Origin: Granulicella sp. dw_53
GTDB lineage: Bacteria; Acidobacteriota; Terriglobia; Terriglobales; Acidobacteriaceae
Direction of reading: 5' to 3'
Length of the DNA: 64,000 bases
Assembly (NCBI RefSeq): GCF_018449545.1
Contig: NZ_JAAVUR010000012.1
Span: forward strand, 1 to 64,000
Part shown: positions 7,844-16,328 of the stretch, in pieces
Numbering within the stretch: position 1 is the first letter of the stretch
Layout: every line of letters starts with the position of its first letter
Program-made: the position numbers and the translations under genes
Notes under the pieces: generated by a model
The model's input: only the letters and a program-made list of their open reading frames with translations
Database searches by the model: none
What the model was told of the DNA's origin: nothing

Positions 7844-9493
7844 TTAGTGCGAGGGGTTGAGGCGGGCGTTGACGATGCGGGGAAAGTGGAGGACGGCAGC
7901 CCACTCGCCGTGACGATGGGCCTGCCAGACGACCTCACCGTGCAGGAGAGCGGCGGCCTCGGCGGGGCGGAGGTCGTGGTGGAAGTCGAAGTATTTGGCG
8001 TCGGAGGGCTCGTTCTGTTTGCCGAGGTTGAGGGATTGGGCGGGCTCCCACTTGGTGGAGAAGATGAGGGCGGTGTCGTAGTTGCCGGGTTCGGCGGCGG
8101 CGAGCTGCATCTGCTCGATGGAGAAGTTTTGGATGGAGGTGACTTTGAAGGGGCGTCTGGTATAGCCGATCTCAGGGCGGGAGAGCTCGGAGGTCGCGGG
8201 CCAGGCGGTGAGGACGGTGGCCTGGGGGAAGCGTTGATTGAGGACGTTGATGGCCTGCTGGTGGAGGACGATCATGTCGCGGTAGGTGAGGTTGTCCTCG
8301 GGGGCGAAGGCGTAGGGGGGATTGATCCAGATTCCGGCGAGGAAGGCGACGGCGGTGAGGGCGGCGAGGGCGATCCAGCGGCGAACGTGGCGGCGCCAGG
8401 TGGCGACGCAGAAGAGGAGGATGAGGGGATAGAGGGGAAGGAGATAGCGGGTGAGGAGCGCTCCGCCAAGGATGGAGAAGGCGACCCAGTTGCTTAGGAG
8501 GACCACAGCGATGGCTTGCAAGGCAGGGCGGGGAAGTGCGGGGTATTTCAATTTGGATACAGGAACCAGCAGGGCCGCGATGGTGCAGAGGGACGCGACG
8601 AAGAGGTTCATGTGGGTGGTGAGGTGGAGGAGACGATGCCAGAGGCAGAGGAGGATTCGGTAGGGGCCGAGGTTGGCGGTGGCGTTGTAGCGGAGGAATT
8701 CGGGGTTGCCGAAGATGAAGCCGGTGCGGGAGTAGTGGAAGGCGTACCAGGCTACGAGGGGAAGGATGGGGATGAGGAGCGTGACGGCCCAGGTGAGGTG
8801 GGTGATGCGTTGGGCTTTCTGCTTGCGGGTGCGGACGAGTTGGAACACCTCCCATGTGGCCAAGGCGAGGGGAGTGACGATGGCGGTCTCTTTGGAGAGG
8901 ACGGCGAGAGAGAAGAGGGTGGCGGTCCAGAGTTGGGTAGGAAACGTAGCGGAGATGGGGGCTTTGAGAGCTTTGGGATCTTCTTCGGGGTGCTGGGGGG
9001 TGAGGTAGGAAGAGAGGGCCCAGAGGGTGAAGGCGGCGGCGAAGATGTCGGCGTGGGCGAGGGTGCTTTGGGCGAACCAGACGGGGTAGAGGGCGGTGAG
9101 GAGGGTGGCGATGATGGCTACTGCTGATCCGCTAAGGTTGCGGGCCAGGCGGAAGACAGCGAGGAGGGCCGCGGCGCTGACCATGCAGACGAGGACTCGG
9201 GTGCCGATGATGGAGAAGCCTGAGAGGTGCCACCATCCGGCGAGGAGGATGGAGGGCAGAGGAGGGTGGGCGTTGGTAACGGTGGACTGGGGGATGAGGG
9301 TTCCGGTTCGGAAGAGGTCCCAGGCGGCGGGGATGTAGTAGCCGCCCTCGTCCCAGAAGTAGGGCAGGCGGAGGAGGGTGAGGTGGGAGAGGAAGACGAC
9401 TACAAAGAAGAGCGGAAAGAGCATCCAGATGGGGATGTCCTGGGGGGCGTTGCGAGCGTGGAGACGGGTTGCAGTCGGCGCTGAATCGGGCAT
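7844..9493 (-). CDS. GT39-family (ArnT/PMT-like) membrane glycosyltransferase
   Basis: The 549-residue protein has about eleven hydrophobic segments. The first periplasmic loop holds the Asp-Glu pair D48-E49 in PYFWDEGGYY, the catalytic position of GT39/ArnT-type enzymes that use polyprenyl-phosphate sugars. A second conserved loop, TNAHPPLPSILLAGW, follows at about residues 72-86. The C-terminal 130 residues are soluble. The acceptor (lipid A, protein or another glycan) cannot be told from sequence. The gene lies head-to-tail with the TPR gene. Confidence 0.8.
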   Translation of the reverse strand: MPDSAPTATRLHARNAPQDIPIWMLFPLFFVVVFLSHLTLLRLPYFWDEGGYYIPAAWDLFRTGTLIPQSTVTNAHPPLPSILLAGWWHLSGFSIIGTRVLVCMVSAAALLAVFRLARNLSGSAVAIIATLLTALYPVWFAQSTLAHADIFAAAFTLWALSSYLTPQHPEEDPKALKAPISATFPTQLWTATLFSLAVLSKETAIVTPLALATWEVFQLVRTRKQKAQRITHLTWAVTLLIPILPLVAWYAFHYSRTGFIFGNPEFLRYNATANLGPYRILLCLWHRLLHLTTHMNLFVASLCTIAALLVPVSKLKYPALPRPALQAIAVVLLSNWVAFSILGGALLTRYLLPLYPLILLFCVATWRRHVRRWIALAALTAVAFLAGIWINPPYAFAPEDNLTYRDMIVLHQQAINVLNQRFPQATVLTAWPATSELSRPEIGYTRRPFKVTSIQNFSIEQMQLAAAEPGNYDTALIFSTKWEPAQSLNLGKQNEPSDAKYFDFHHDLRPAEAAALLHGEVVWQAHRHGEWAAVLHFPRIVNARLNPSH

Positions 9494-9646
9494 GAAGGCG
9501 GTGGCTCGTGGCGTCTCGACGTTCAGTAGGTCGACGTTGTGTTGATTTTAGGGGAAGGCGAGGCTTGGAGCAGAGGAGATTGGTATGGGGCTTTGCTGGC
9601 GCGACGGACGATGCGCTGTCCGTCGCTTGAATGGAGTGCCGCGCCT

Positions 9647-9967
9647 CTAGTGGACGGGGCCGGCGGGAGGAGGAAGCTGAGGCTCGAGGGCGAGGTTGCC
9701 GAAGGTCTGTTCGTACTGGGCGAGGTTGTGGCCGAGGACGTTCCAGAGGGCCTTGGCCTGCTGGGGGCTGAGATAGATGCCCTGGAAGTTATTGAGCTGG
9801 ACCTCTTCGGGTGTGCTCTGGCTCATGGTTCCGAAGACGAGGAAGAAGTCCCAGACGCTCATGCGGACCTGGACGCTGTTGGCATAGCCGTCGCGATAGT
9901 CGGCGGTGGGGGTGAGCTTGACTTCGGGCTGAGCCGGACTGGCTTCGGGCTTGGGGGACTGGCTCAT
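9647..9967 (-). CDS. DUF3467-family protein
   Basis: The product is about 106 residues from ATG 9967. It carries the DUF3467 pattern: YANSVQVRMSVWDFFLVFG in the first half, then a short acidic stretch and IYLSPQQAKALWNVLGHNL near residue 65. The C-terminus is Pro-rich. Family members are small cytosolic proteins of unknown role, common in acidobacteria and other soil phyla. It is followed on the minus strand by 150 bases without a gene, so it is probably monocistronic. Confidence 0.8.
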   Translation of the reverse strand: MSQSPKPEASPAQPEVKLTPTADYRDGYANSVQVRMSVWDFFLVFGTMSQSTPEEVQLNNFQGIYLSPQQAKALWNVLGHNLAQYEQTFGNLALEPQLPPPAGPVH

Positions 9968-10131
9968 GTGATTCAACTTCACTTTCCGATGGGATGGAGG
10001 GTTGATGCGACGGGATGGATGAGAGGCCCCATCGCTTGCCCCGCCTGCAGCTCAAACGTTGGTGATGGGGCTACGGGCTGGGAGGAAGCTTCTATCTGCT
10101 TCGTCCGTCAGCACAATTCCGACTGAAGAGT

Positions 10132-10215
10132 TGGTGCGGGAGAAGGGACTCGAACCCCCATGGATTGCTCCGCTTGGACCTAAACCAAGTGCGTCTGCCA
10201 TTTCGCCACTCCCGC
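10132..10215 (-). tRNA. tRNA-Leu (anticodon UAG)
   Basis: On the minus strand the 7-bp acceptor stem GCGGGAG/CTCCCGC, a 5-bp anticodon stem CTTGG/CCAAG enclosing TTTAGGT (anticodon TAG), a variable arm of class II size and a GGTTCGAGTCC T-arm are all present. The 3' CCA is encoded at 10134-10132 after discriminator A. No integrase or direct repeat is seen next to it. Confidence 0.95.
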
Positions 10216-10368
10216 TTCGGTGCTGCGACTTCTTCGCTGTGAAACTGCTTCTGGAGATCTATAGCCGAGCAGTTTCCCTGCTGTAGAAGTTGACTGCTCG
10301 CCATCAACAGCCTACTGGCAAAGGTGTGCGGAGTGCAATGCCGTCTGTTGTGGGTGTCTGTGGCGGTT

Positions 10369-11037
10369 TTAAGACTTGGTTGGGCGTTTTGTGACTGAAG
10401 GGCGTTTCTTTTTTCCGTTGGTGGGGGTGTCCCGTATGTTTCTAAGCACCAGATCGACGATGGTGGAGGCTCGCTGGTGGAGTTCAGCCTCGCTTTCGCG
10501 CTTTGCGACTCCGGAGAGGAGGCGGTAGAGGACGTCGCCGGTGAGTGCGTCGTGGAGGATGACTGCGGTGCGTTCGATGGGGATTGGGCTGGCGGGCAGT
10601 TCTTGCCGGGGATCTTCCAACAGGGCTTGTATGAAGGAGGCCGTTCGCGCTGGGCCGTGGGTGTACCAGGCCTCGCCTACCTCGGGGCAGTTGGCTGCTT
10701 CGCTGATCGCGAGGCGATGAAGTTCAACTGAGCGCTTCGCGGTGGTCAGCTTCAGGATGCTAAAGGCGAGCTTCTTCAGGCTGGCTTCGAGGCCTAGTCC
10801 GGTGTAGTCGATCGCCCGTAGAGGTTCGTTCATCTCAACACAGAGTTTTTCGATGCTGCTGATGAAGAGGCCGCACTTGCCACCAAACTCGGTGTAGACG
10901 GTGCTTTTAGAGCCGCCTGCGAGGTCGACGATTCTATCGATGCTGACGCCTTCATATCCGTGTTTCAGGAAGAGATCAGCGGCTACCTTGCTCAGTTTGG
11001 AGTTTCGTACTTCAGATCGCTTTTTGATGGGGACCAT
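10369..11037 (-). CDS. TetR/AcrR-family transcriptional regulator
   Basis: The N-terminus has the TetR helix-turn-helix (about residues 15-60: AADLFLKHGYEGVSIDRI followed by AGGSKSTVYTEFGGK). The remaining 150 residues form an all-helical ligand and dimer domain, and the tail is Lys-rich. It is divergent from the exported aldo/keto reductase gene at 11209. The 171-bp space between them contains a palindrome that recurs exactly in front of the dehydrogenase gene at 13806, so this protein most likely represses both units and itself. The inducer is unknown; a sugar or sugar-acid derivative is a reasonable guess from the neighbours. Confidence 0.85.
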   Translation of the reverse strand: MVPIKKRSEVRNSKLSKVAADLFLKHGYEGVSIDRIVDLAGGSKSTVYTEFGGKCGLFISSIEKLCVEMNEPLRAIDYTGLGLEASLKKLAFSILKLTTAKRSVELHRLAISEAANCPEVGEAWYTHGPARTASFIQALLEDPRQELPASPIPIERTAVILHDALTGDVLYRLLSGVAKRESEAELHQRASTIVDLVLRNIRDTPTNGKKKRPSVTKRPTKS

Positions 11038-11113
11038 TGTTTTACCGGATTACGAAAGTTTATCGCGAGAAGCTTCGTCTAGGTGCTAGAGCAAGCATTT
11101 TTCGAGTGCGACT

Positions 11114-11132
11114 GTACTGTACGTTACGTTAC
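11114..11132. promoter_or_regulatory. Probable TetR operator, site 1
   Basis: GTACTGTACGTTACGTTAC is a palindrome of the form GTA-N2-GTA-N3-TAC-N2-TAC. It lies between the divergent regulator and aldo/keto reductase genes, and the identical 19 bases recur at 13874-13892. Confidence 0.75.
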
Positions 11133-11208
11133 CGCAGGTTGGAATGTTGCATCAGATGTGAAGGATCTCGGTTGAGGTGTGGAATGTCGAGAGTGCTGGA
11201 GAGTGCGT

Positions 11209-12345
11209 ATGAACAGCAGGAGAGATTTTTTGAGTTTGGCGGTTAAAGGATCGTTCATGGCGCTTATGCCTAAGATGGCCTCGGCCTCCGCGAGTGTAGA
11301 CACGGATGGAACCAGCAATGTGGAGAAGACTATGAGCAATGAAAATAAGAGGCACTATAAGCCACCTTTCAAGTTTGGCATGGGAGGCGTTGCAGTCGGG
11401 AATGAGTTTGGGGTGGTCACGGACAAGGATGCTTATAACATTCTCGAGGCCGCGTGGAGTGCGGGCGTTCGGTACTACGATGTCGCTCCTTGGTATGGAC
11501 TCGGGCTGGCGGAGAGGAGGTACGGCGGCTTTCTCCATAACAAAGAGAGAAGTGAGTTCATTCTTTCCTCGAAGGTGGGGAAGTTGCTCAAGGCTTCCAA
11601 GACGGCTAAGAATCGAGAGTATTATCCGTTCTCTCCGTCGCCGAACGATGTGGTCTACGATTACACGGCGGCTGGTGTAAGGCGTTCGATTGAAGATAGC
11701 TTGCAGAGGCTTGGCATCGACAGCCTCGATATGGTCTTCGTGCACGATATTTCTTCCGATAACAAGTATCTGCCGACCGATTGGCAGGAGCAGTTCGAGA
11801 TCGCACGGAAGGGTGCGTTTCCGGAACTGACCAGGATGCGGGAGGAGGGTCTCATCAAGGGATGGGGGCTTGGGGTGAATACGCCAGAGCCGATTCTGCG
11901 GTTGCTCGAGGTTGCCGATCCGGATGTGTGTCTTTTGGCTTCTCAGTATTCGCTGATCGATCATAAGAATGCGCTCAATCAGGTGTTTCCTGCTGCGAGA
12001 GCGAAGAACGTTTCGTTTGTCGTTGGATCGTCGCTGAATGCAGGGTTTATTTCGGGCAGTCCACGATACAACTATGGAAAAGAGTCGTATAAGATTCCGC
12101 CTGCGTTTCTTGAGAAGCGTAAGAAGCTTCGTGAGGTTGCGGGTAACCATGGCGTCGATCTGCGGACGGCGGCGCTTCAGTTTTCTGCGGCTCCGGATGT
12201 TGCTGCTGCGCTGGTGGTTGGAGTGAGCAATGAGCAACAGATTCTGGCTGACTACACTTCTATGCAGACTAAGATTCCGACGGAGTTCTGGGCGGAGCTT
12301 AAGAGTCAGAATCTTATCGAGCAAAATGCGCCGACTCCTAGTTAG
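11209..12345 (+). CDS. Tat-exported aldo/keto reductase
   Basis: The 378-residue product begins MNSRRDFLSLAVKGSFMAL, a twin-arginine signal, which fixes the start at 11209. The mature protein is an aldo/keto reductase with the catalytic Asp and Tyr in YYDVAPWYG, Lys in LSSKVGK and His in VFVHD. Over its length it most resembles the D-threo-aldose 1-dehydrogenase (L-fucose dehydrogenase) / pyridoxal 4-dehydrogenase subgroup. Export by Tat with bound NAD(P) would be needed for periplasmic activity, which is unusual for this family. It is divergent from the TetR gene and shares its operator. Confidence 0.85.
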   Translation: MNSRRDFLSLAVKGSFMALMPKMASASASVDTDGTSNVEKTMSNENKRHYKPPFKFGMGGVAVGNEFGVVTDKDAYNILEAAWSAGVRYYDVAPWYGLGLAERRYGGFLHNKERSEFILSSKVGKLLKASKTAKNREYYPFSPSPNDVVYDYTAAGVRRSIEDSLQRLGIDSLDMVFVHDISSDNKYLPTDWQEQFEIARKGAFPELTRMREEGLIKGWGLGVNTPEPILRLLEVADPDVCLLASQYSLIDHKNALNQVFPAARAKNVSFVVGSSLNAGFISGSPRYNYGKESYKIPPAFLEKRKKLREVAGNHGVDLRTAALQFSAAPDVAAALVVGVSNEQQILADYTSMQTKIPTEFWAELKSQNLIEQNAPTPS

Positions 12346-12368
12346 GAGGTGGCTGGGATTTCCTAGGC

Positions 12369-12406
12369 AGAAATGGCGCCACGACTGTTGTCGTGACGCC
12401 ATTTCT
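12369..12406. terminator. Bidirectional terminator
   Basis: Arms 12369-12385 and 12390-12406 form a 17-bp stem with one mismatch and a TGTT loop, lying between the convergent aldo/keto reductase and sorbosone dehydrogenase genes. Confidence 0.75.
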
Positions 12407-12414
12407 CTTGTGAG

Positions 12415-13806
12415 TTACTTTCCGGTGTAACTTACGCGCCAGACGCTGCGAGAGCCATCGTCCGTGACGTAGAGCGCGCCGTCTTTGCCGACGGCGACGC
12501 CTACCGGGCGACCCCAGATCTTTCCATCGGGAGTGATGAAGCCGGTGAGGAAATCTTCGTACTCTCCTGTGGCCTTGCCGTTGTGCATGGGGATGCGGAT
12601 GACCTCATAGCCGCCGGGGTTGGCGCGATTCCACGACCCGTGCTCGGCGGCGAATCCGTCGCCGTCGTACTGGGCTGGGAAGTTTACCTTGGCGGTAGGG
12701 TAGAAGGTCATTCCAAGGGAAGCCATGTGGGGTTGAACGAGCACGTCGGGAGTGATGACTTTGGACTTGAGCTCGGGGTGTGTTCCCTTGAGGCGCGGGT
12801 CCTGATGTCCACCCATGTAGTACCAGGGCCAACCGTAGAAGCCGTCTTCCTTGATGGATGTCACGTAGTCGGGCACAAGGTTGTTTCCGAGGGCGTCGCG
12901 CTCGTTGGTGGAGCACCATAGCTGGCTGGTGATGGGATTGATCGCTTCGCCGACGCAGTTGCGGATGCCGTAGGCGTAGACCTTCACGAACTTGCCCTGG
13001 GGTGTGTACTCGAGGATGTCGGCGCGGTGGAACTCGCCTGGGTGGGTATCGGGGTCGTCCGCGTTGGAGCCGCTGCCGACGGAGACGAGCATGTACTTGC
13101 TGTCAGCGGTGAAGACGACGTCGCGGGTCCAGTGTCCACCGCCACGAAGCTGCGCGTAGCCAGGCAGGTCGGGCACGATGGTCTCGGGGGTGTTGCTGGA
13201 TGCCTTGAGATCGCCGGACTTATAGGGGAAGCGCACGACAGTTGTGGCGGTGCCTATATAGATCCATTGCGGGTTTGGGCCTGCAGGATAGAAGGCGATG
13301 CCGAAGGGGTGGTCGAGGCCGTTGGCGTAGGTGCTTATGGAGACCGGTTTTCCCGCTGGTGTTACGCCGCGCAGGACGAGGAGGGAGCCGGCCTGGGAGT
13401 CGGCGACGAAGAGATCGCCGTTGGGTGCGGTGCGGATGATGCGAGGCATGACGAAGGTTCCGGAGGTGGGGGCGTGGATCTGCTCCTTGTCTTCGGAGCG
13501 CTGCATGGGGGTGGCGGCGTCTCCACCGGCGTAGAGCTGGACCTTGAAGCCCGCTGGTGCGATGGGTAACGCGCCCTTGGGCCGGACGACGAGGGTTGGG
13601 CCGTTATCGACAGACTCGCTGGGGTTGGGCTCGGGCAGGTCGGCGACGGTGATCTTGCGGCGTACGCCGGGCTTTTGCTGGCCATAGCCAGCGAAGGCGG
13701 CTTGGCCGGTAATGGTTTGCTGGGCGGGAAGCGGGGTGGGAAGAAGGCTGAAGGCGGCGAGCAGAGCGGAGCAGGCTGCGACGTTCGAGGTGGGAGTAAG
13801 TTTCAT
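12415..13806 (-). CDS. Secreted sorbosone dehydrogenase-like (PQQ-type sugar dehydrogenase) protein
   Basis: A Sec signal peptide (about residues 1-28 from ATG 13806, ending PLPAQQ) precedes a six-bladed beta-propeller of the glucose/sorbosone dehydrogenase fold. Typical strand pairs are NGDLFVADSQAGSLLVLRG and GLDHPFGIAFYP; near the middle comes GGGHWTRDVVF and near the end GRPVGVAVGKDGALYVTDDGS. Relatives oxidise sugars with PQQ in the periplasm, but many acidobacterial members are unverified. A longer in-frame start at 13854 is rejected because it buries the signal peptide. The second TetR operator sits 68 bases upstream of the start. Confidence 0.8.
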   Translation of the reverse strand: MKLTPTSNVAACSALLAAFSLLPTPLPAQQTITGQAAFAGYGQQKPGVRRKITVADLPEPNPSESVDNGPTLVVRPKGALPIAPAGFKVQLYAGGDAATPMQRSEDKEQIHAPTSGTFVMPRIIRTAPNGDLFVADSQAGSLLVLRGVTPAGKPVSISTYANGLDHPFGIAFYPAGPNPQWIYIGTATTVVRFPYKSGDLKASSNTPETIVPDLPGYAQLRGGGHWTRDVVFTADSKYMLVSVGSGSNADDPDTHPGEFHRADILEYTPQGKFVKVYAYGIRNCVGEAINPITSQLWCSTNERDALGNNLVPDYVTSIKEDGFYGWPWYYMGGHQDPRLKGTHPELKSKVITPDVLVQPHMASLGMTFYPTAKVNFPAQYDGDGFAAEHGSWNRANPGGYEVIRIPMHNGKATGEYEDFLTGFITPDGKIWGRPVGVAVGKDGALYVTDDGSRSVWRVSYTGK

Positions 13807-14177
13807 GGCAGGCGTCTCGTAGTTGGGGTTTGTGGCTATGGACGTGAGGGCCACCTAGGAGATGATCATACTCGTACTGTACGTTACGTTACAGGAAATG
13901 AGACTTCGTTCGTCGTGGTCTTTAGCCCCATGAAAGTAATTTGTAGTCGGCCGTTTCTATTCGGTCTTCCAGGGAGATTGTGCTGTGTTTGTCCGGGTGG
14001 TGTTCGGCTCTGATCGAACGATGGATCAGAGCATCGTCTCAGGTCCTTTTATACCTGCAAATTAATACCGTTTCGAGCGGTCTACCCCAGATGATACCCT
14101 TACGGGCCACGACCAAACACGCTTAATTTCATTGTTGAATAGGAACATGGTCGCGAGACCAAGATCGGAGCGATCCA
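13807..14177. other. Regulatory gap between divergent dehydrogenase and MFS genes
   Basis: This gap holds the second TetR operator (13874-13892) and a short dyad TGGTC-N4-GACCA at 14148-14161 just upstream of the MFS gene. No coding frame is supported. The MFS promoter should lie in the right half. Confidence 0.5.
13874..13892. promoter_or_regulatory. Probable TetR operator, site 2
   Basis: The same 19 bases as site 1 at 11114-11132 (GTA-N2-GTA-N3-TAC-N2-TAC) occur here, 68 bases before the dehydrogenase start. The flanking bases differ between the two sites, so the identity is confined to the palindrome. Confidence 0.75.
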
Positions 14178-15476
14178 CTGCGAGGAGCATTCTTCTTAAT
14201 CAGGCGACAGACTCCCGCACGTCGATGGCGGATTACATGGCTCCTTGGGTTAGGGGTCCTGGTGAATTACTTCGATCGTGTGAATCTTTCGGTGTCGCAT
14301 AACGCTCTGTATGCCGCTTTCGGAGTTTCAAACATTACCTTTGGCTATCTCTCCGGGGCCTACAACTGGACCTATGCGATGTGTCAGTTGCCGATTGGGG
14401 TGCTTCTCGACCGGTTTGGTGTGAGGCGTGTCGGACGCATCAGCACTTTTCTGTGGAGTGTGGCATCATTTGCGGCCGCTGTCTCGCCCGGAATTGGCGG
14501 ACTTTTCGCTGCGCGGTTCCTGTTGGGCGTGGGTGAGGCGCCTACCTTTCCGGCGAACGCTAAAGCCATAGGGAAGTGGTTTCCGCAGAGTGAGAGAGGG
14601 CTGGCGACATCTATCTTCGATGCGGCGGCGAAGTTTGCTTCCGCGATTGGTGTGCCTCTTATCGGCATTCTGCTGCTGAAGGTTGGCTGGAGATGGAGTT
14701 TCGCCGCGACGGGTGTTATTAGCCTGCTCTACTTTTTCCTCTTCTCGAAGGTGTATCGCGATCCAGAGGATGATCCGGAGTTGACCGAGGAAGAGAGAGC
14801 TTATATCGGCGGTGAACTCGAGTCTCCTGTTGTGCAGAATGAACAGTCTCGGCCTGTATCGCTTGGCTACCTTATTCGTCAGCGTAAGGTGGTGGGTTTG
14901 GCGCTCGGCTTTGGCTCCTATAACTATGTCTTCTATCTTCTACTGACATGGTTGCCGAGTTATCTCTCCTTTGCTCTGCACATCGATCTGCTGCACTCGT
15001 TTCTCTATACGGGGGTGCCATGGCTGTTCGCTACCGTGACGGATCTGATCGGCGGCTGGCTTGCTGACAGTCTTATTCGCCGAGGATGGGATGCCAGTCG
15101 CGTGCGGAAGGCGATCCTTATTGGCGGCACGGCGTGTGGGTTGGGTATTCTTGGCGCGGCGAATGCGCATACTGCTACGCGGGCTTTGATCTGGATCAGC
15201 GTCTCGATCGGAGGACTTTCGGCTGCGGCGCCAGTGGGATGGTCGATCCCATCGATGATCGCTCCACGCGAGAGCGTCGGTACGGTTGGCGGCATCGTAA
15301 ATTTCTCCAACCAACTCTCGGGTATTGCGGCTCCGATCGTTACTGGATATGTCGTGGCCGCAACTCACTCTTATACTGTCGCTTTTGTTATCTCGGCGAT
15401 TTATCTTTTGATCGGGATAGCTAGTTATATTTTCCTATTAGGAAAGATTGAGCCGGTGCCGTCTCCGGTTGGTTAG
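14178..15476 (+). CDS. MFS permease, anion:cation symporter (ACS) type
   Basis: Twelve hydrophobic segments, the loop-2 motif GVLLDRFGVRRVGR and the early sequence LVNYFDRVNLSVS identify an ACS-family permease of the hexuronate/galactonate class that imports sugar acids. The first standard start codon is GTG 14262, but the frame stays open upstream and encodes the family's conserved lead-in RRWRITWLLGLGVLVNYFDR, so the gene must begin earlier. No ATG is in frame after the stop at 14136. CTG 14178, seven bases after GGAG, is the best candidate; ATC 14199, eleven bases after GAGGAG, is another. A perfect 38-bp palindrome terminates it. Confidence 0.85.
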   Translation: MRGAFFLIRRQTPARRWRITWLLGLGVLVNYFDRVNLSVSHNALYAAFGVSNITFGYLSGAYNWTYAMCQLPIGVLLDRFGVRRVGRISTFLWSVASFAAAVSPGIGGLFAARFLLGVGEAPTFPANAKAIGKWFPQSERGLATSIFDAAAKFASAIGVPLIGILLLKVGWRWSFAATGVISLLYFFLFSKVYRDPEDDPELTEEERAYIGGELESPVVQNEQSRPVSLGYLIRQRKVVGLALGFGSYNYVFYLLLTWLPSYLSFALHIDLLHSFLYTGVPWLFATVTDLIGGWLADSLIRRGWDASRVRKAILIGGTACGLGILGAANAHTATRALIWISVSIGGLSAAAPVGWSIPSMIAPRESVGTVGGIVNFSNQLSGIAAPIVTGYVVAATHSYTVAFVISAIYLLIGIASYIFLLGKIEPVPSPVG

Positions 15477-15479
15477 CAG

Positions 15480-15517
15480 CGGTTCTGTCTCGATCTATAT
15501 AGATCGAGACAGAACCG
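15480..15517. terminator. Perfect 38-bp palindrome, bidirectional terminator
   Basis: Bases 15480-15498 are the exact reverse complement of 15499-15517. It sits between the convergent MFS and SDR genes and would form a stem of 17 bp or more in either transcript. It lacks a long T-run. Confidence 0.7.
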
Positions 15518-15530
15518 ATGTATAGAAAGC

Positions 15531-16328
15531 CTATCGGCGGGGAGGTTGTACCGTGGCGCGCATCGAACCTGTGGAGATGCCGCCATCTACCAGGAGGGTT
15601 TGGCCGGTGATGTAGCGGCTTGCTTCAGATGCCAGAAAGACTACAGCTCCATCGAGATCGTGCGGCTCGCCGGGACGTTTCAAGGGGATGCGATCGACCA
15701 AGTAATCGACCCATTCCTTGTTCTCATATAAGACCTTATTCTGGGCGGTCTCGAACCATCCTGGAGCCAGGCAGTTCACGGTGATGCCGTACTTGCCCCA
15801 ATCGTCGGCGAGGCTCATGGTGAGTTGCCGGATTCCTCCGCGACTTGCTCCGTAAGGCGCCAGTCCGGCGTAGCCAAAGACGCTTGTGACCGATCCGATG
15901 TTGACGATCCGCCCGTATCCATTGGGCGCCATGCGCTTGGCGATCTGTTGGGCGACGAAGAAGCTGCCGCGGAGGTTGGTGTCGAGGATTAGGTTCCAAT
16001 CATCCCAGGTGACGTCGAAGGCAGGTTTTCTTACATTACATCCAGCATTATTGACCAGGATGTGGATTTGTCCGACTGCCTTTTCCGCTGCGATGGACAT
16101 GGCTTCGATGCTCTGCTGATTCCGTACATCCAGTTGGAGTGGAATAGCACGACGGCCCATCGCCTCGATTTCGACGACGAATGGAAGCAGGTCGTTGGCG
16201 TGACGGCTGGTAACGATAAGATCGGCCCCTGCTCCGGCAAGAGCACGTCCTAGATATTGGCCTAAGCCCCTGCTCGCGCCTGTAATGAGTGCGACTTGTC
16301 CAGTTAGATCGAAGAGAGGGGATGTCAT
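15531..16328 (-). CDS. SDR-family oxidoreductase, gluconate 5-dehydrogenase-like, Arg at the catalytic Lys position
   Basis: The 265-residue protein has the classical SDR cofactor loop TGASRGLG (residues 17-24), NNAG (93-96), catalytic S146 and Y159, and the C-terminal LVDGG. Overall it resembles gluconate 5-dehydrogenases/5-ketogluconate reductases. The Tyr-x3-Lys signature reads YGASR, so residue 163 is Arg (codon CGC) where nearly all active SDRs have Lys. It overlaps the alcohol dehydrogenase gene by ATGA, so the two are translationally coupled. With that dehydrogenase and the permease it recalls the IdnD-IdnO-transporter trio of idonate catabolism. Confidence 0.85.
   Translation of the reverse strand: MTSPLFDLTGQVALITGASRGLGQYLGRALAGAGADLIVTSRHANDLLPFVVEIEAMGRRAIPLQLDVRNQQSIEAMSIAAEKAVGQIHILVNNAGCNVRKPAFDVTWDDWNLILDTNLRGSFFVAQQIAKRMAPNGYGRIVNIGSVTSVFGYAGLAPYGASRGGIRQLTMSLADDWGKYGITVNCLAPGWFETAQNKVLYENKEWVDYLVDRIPLKRPGEPHDLDGAVVFLASEASRYITGQTLLVDGGISTGSMRATVQPPRR

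Noticed and set aside
8172..8855. 227-codon minus frame inside the GT39 gene
   Set aside because: Pro/His/Arg-rich shadow of a recognised glycosyltransferase.
10132..10215. tRNA-Leu as an integration site for a genomic island
   Set aside because: No integrase and no repeated tRNA 3' end is visible in the window.
10092..10307. Short minus frame across the tRNA-Leu region
   Set aside because: The DNA folds as a full tRNA with encoded CCA; the frame is accidental.
11152..12402. 416-codon open frame opposite the aldo/keto reductase
   Set aside because: The sense strand encodes a complete enzyme with all four catalytic residues; the antisense product is Arg/His-rich with no family.
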